A DNA stretch of 64,000 nucleotides from Anoplolepis gracilipes (lineage: Eukaryota > Arthropoda > Insecta > Hymenoptera > Formicidae), in contig NC_132973.1 in the NCBI RefSeq assembly GCF_047496725.1, forward strand, positions 10,364,233 through 10,428,232, read 5' to 3'. The stretch's first letter is position 1; every line of letters begins with the position of its first letter. The position numbers and the translations under genes were made by a program. This document shows, piece after piece, positions 61,558 through 64,000 of the stretch. The notes beneath the pieces were generated by a model, which saw only the letters and a program-made list of their open reading frames with translations, ran no database searches and was not told the DNA's origin.

Positions 61558-62560
61558 ACAATATTTATATATATATGTATAATAGATATATCAATTTGTT
61601 AAAACGAAATTTGTATGTAGACACAATTTAATATAATTAATTTTTTCTTTCCTGAAAATAGTTTATAGTAAATTTAACGAGTTTCACAACTAGCAACCTC
61701 GATATAATCATTTGTAAGAAACTTTCTAAGAATCAGAAACTCGTTAAGGCTTCGCAGAGAAATGTTTGAAAGCTAAAAGTTACATGGGCAACGAATCGAG
61801 GTCGAGGTCTTCTGACCTCGAGATCTCGAAACAGACTCTTTATTATTACTTAAAAAATTAAATTAATGAAATATTACTATAGATCATCTGTATTATCACA
61901 TTTAAATTTGTTTATGAGCGAAAGTAAGGTGGAAGTTAGCTTAACACTTAAGACCACTCACGTTTCTGCTTCACGAATTAAGCTGATGAAATAGAGCATT
62001 CAGAGAAGAATAAGGGAAAGGCGGAGAGAAAGGCAAAGAGGATGTTCTGCGAGCAGAAGATGGAAGAAAGGCGTAAATCAACTAGTTCGCCCTCCAACCT
62101 CCAACAGCTGCCCTTGACAGATCGAGCGCTCCTCCCAGGCTTTCTTACCCCCGATCTCGCAAAAAGAAAGAGAATAGAACGTTAGCGCGCGTAAGTTGCA
62201 TACGTCTTCACGTATAGCGTCGTATTAATTTCACACATTATCTCGTTCGTGGTACATTTGAAGCACTGCTTGCATAATGTATAGCGCAAAATTAAATTTT
62301 ACTTGTTGCAAGTCTGCGTTGCAAATAAGAAGAATTTTCTATTCCGAGTTGTTAAAGAGAAAAATTGAATTTCACCTTACGTTAAAGAAAAATACTACAA
62401 GAAATGAATAAAAACTTCCATGGAATATATACGAGCAAAAAAACTGTTTCGCTTGAAACGTTTGAATGTATAACGATGTGTGATGGTTGTTTTAGACATA
62501 TTGCACGTTACGTAAGGCATTTATATAGAAAGATCTTGGGAAGAAAATAGGATAAAAGTG

Positions 62561-62593
<33 letters not shown>

Positions 62594-64000
62594 AAAGAAC
62601 GCCGCGGAGAACGTCGACATTTAAACGAAGCTAGGTTTTAAAAAACCGAAGATACTGAAAAGACGGACATACCGATGACGTGGTAAAAAGATAGAGAAAA
62701 AGGTTTATAGGAGAAGAGGAGAGAAGGAAATGTTAAAGGGGGGGGGGAGGCTCGGTTAAAGAATTCGCATTCGAATAACCCGGATGCCGCAAAAGACGCA
62801 TCTCCTTGTCCCTTCCTGTCTCACCGACGACCACATGGATGCTTCATCGTCCCACCAAACCTTTGCGGCGAGGTCCTTTGAGAGAGCAACGCGCCGAGTA
62901 CGTTCCCAAGAATGCGGCGAACGTTAGACTGTTAGAACATTCAAAGCACTTGTTGCCAGCACCGTTATCGTTACTGTTGACACCGCTAGATGTTTCCAGC
63001 TTTTTCACGTTCGCCATCGCGTCGCGTCGCGACGCGCAGCGCGGATTATTATTCGAATTCCACCTCTTGAATCGAATATATATTTTCCGTCACGCGAGAG
63101 GTATCAATAACCTTTAATTGACAATATCGACAATATAGAATTTTTTGTCCATGTTGAAAAAAAAAAAAAAAAGATATTGTTGAGACACGAAAAAACAAGG
63201 AACACTTTATCGTAGAAAAAAAAAAAACTTTCACGTTCACGGCAGCGAACGAGCGAAATGTCCAGGGCGACTCGTGTACTGCATGCGCAAGAGATCGCTT
63301 TATCCATCAGGAGGCCAATGCAGAAGAGCTCGTGTAACATTGATCCGGCCGTTCTACCACGACCGAAATTTTCCGACAATTGGCATCCGGGGACAGATCA
63401 CATGCCATTTGCCGTTCCAACAACCACTCTCGCACGCGGGGATAGACATCCGTCACGCGTGTCGCGCGCGGTGCACAGTCGTATAAACACTTGTTTTATT
63501 ATATTTCATTTAACCGGAAATGCGCGTTTTCGAATTTGTCCCCGATATCCGTTGACACGTCACCGTTTAATCCCTGCCGGCAAAAACGGCCGTTGAATCG
63601 CTGGCGGCTAGAATTTGCAACGGGAAGGGTTAAATCTCTCTCGCGGTGACATGGGAGATTTAAATGCGTATCGTGTGAAAATCAACCAGCGGATTGGCAT
63701 GAATTTTTCGAATTTTTATGCGCGTTGCATTCATACTTAACTTATCATGCAAGAAAATCGAACGATATCGGAAAGATATCACGGTAACGAACGAGAGAGT
63801 TCTTATAATCCGTCCTTAATATGTAACGTTCCTCTGTATGCAAAAAAATTTAATTTCATGCATGGTTCTTGGTTTATCTCTGTTGCACGGTATATATATT
63901 ATATAATATTAGAATAGGAAATCTCTTTAAAGACGTGCTTCAAACATTCAACATGCTTAAACGAAATTTTCAGTATAATTGTTTTTTTCTCCAAATGTCA
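60631..64000 (-). other. dpr-family gene, 5' intronic sequence running off the window
   Basis: By inference this is intron upstream of the Ig2-end exon, since dpr genes need further exons for the signal peptide, Ig1 and most of Ig2. I scanned for the Ig cysteine and tryptophan motifs and saw none. Content: TA repeats (61524-61555, 62562-62591), poly-A runs, a run of ten G at 62739-62748, and a CpG-rich block at 62.8-63.7 kb with GCGTCGCGTCGCGACGCG near 63015. Confidence 0.45.

Noticed and set aside
63258..63596. 112-codon plus-strand frame in a CpG-rich block
   Set aside because: No recognisable similarity; two other frames are also open over the same interval.
1..64000. tRNA, rRNA, known microRNA and CRISPR signals
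   Set aside because: Scanned by eye for T-loop (GGTTCRA) contexts, common insect microRNA sequences and regular spacer arrays; nothing convincing. Short ncRNAs could still be missed.

Overview
The window is AT-rich metazoan nuclear DNA. Compact exons with short GT-AG introns, a gene of the arthropod dpr family, many CT/GA, CA and TA microsatellites, and several TA-flanked MITE-like elements point to an insect. A hymenopteran such as an ant is my best guess, but this is inference from texture and gene content, not a match. No bacterial, organellar, viral, rRNA, tRNA or CRISPR content was recognised.

Three protein genes can be supported, all on the minus strand. (1) 15504-22919 is a SPAG17/PF6 homologue, a central-pair protein of motile axonemes. 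I rebuilt it as eight exons whose seven junctions all keep the reading frame (4947 nt, 1648 aa). (2) 40301-43097 is a CFAP96 (C4orf47 family) homologue: four exons, 308 aa, nearly the same length as I recall for the human protein. (3) 52709-60630 holds the last two coding exons of a dpr-family (Ig-superfamily, zig-8-like) neuronal cell-surface gene: the end of the second Ig domain at 60491-60630 and, 7.7 kb further on, a 98-nt terminal exon ending in a hydrophobic GPI-type tail. The rest of that gene lies beyond position 64000.

Layout: 1-15500 is gene-poor, with two TA-flanked MITE-like elements (1312-2012 and 4997-5546) and a Penelope-like or similar repeat (14508-15057). 15504-22919 is SPAG17, whose last intron carries a 560-bp MITE. 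22920-40300 is a gene-poor block with a diverged direct duplication around a foldback (23.3-24.9 kb), a second inverted copy of the Penelope-like repeat (29222-29665), a GC-rich retrotransposon-like scrap (29.9-30.4 kb), a second copy of the intronic MITE (38102-38634) and one candidate orphan exon (28705-28809). 40301-43097 is CFAP96. 43098-52708 is intergenic and possibly partly dpr 3' UTR. 52709-64000 is dpr exons and long introns.

SPAG17 and CFAP96 are both cilium/flagellum proteins. In an insect they would be expected in sperm and ciliated sensory neurons, and they lie on the same strand about 17 kb apart. The dpr gene is functionally unrelated. Exon boundaries come from reading splice signals, codon phase and remembered family sequence; no alignment was run.
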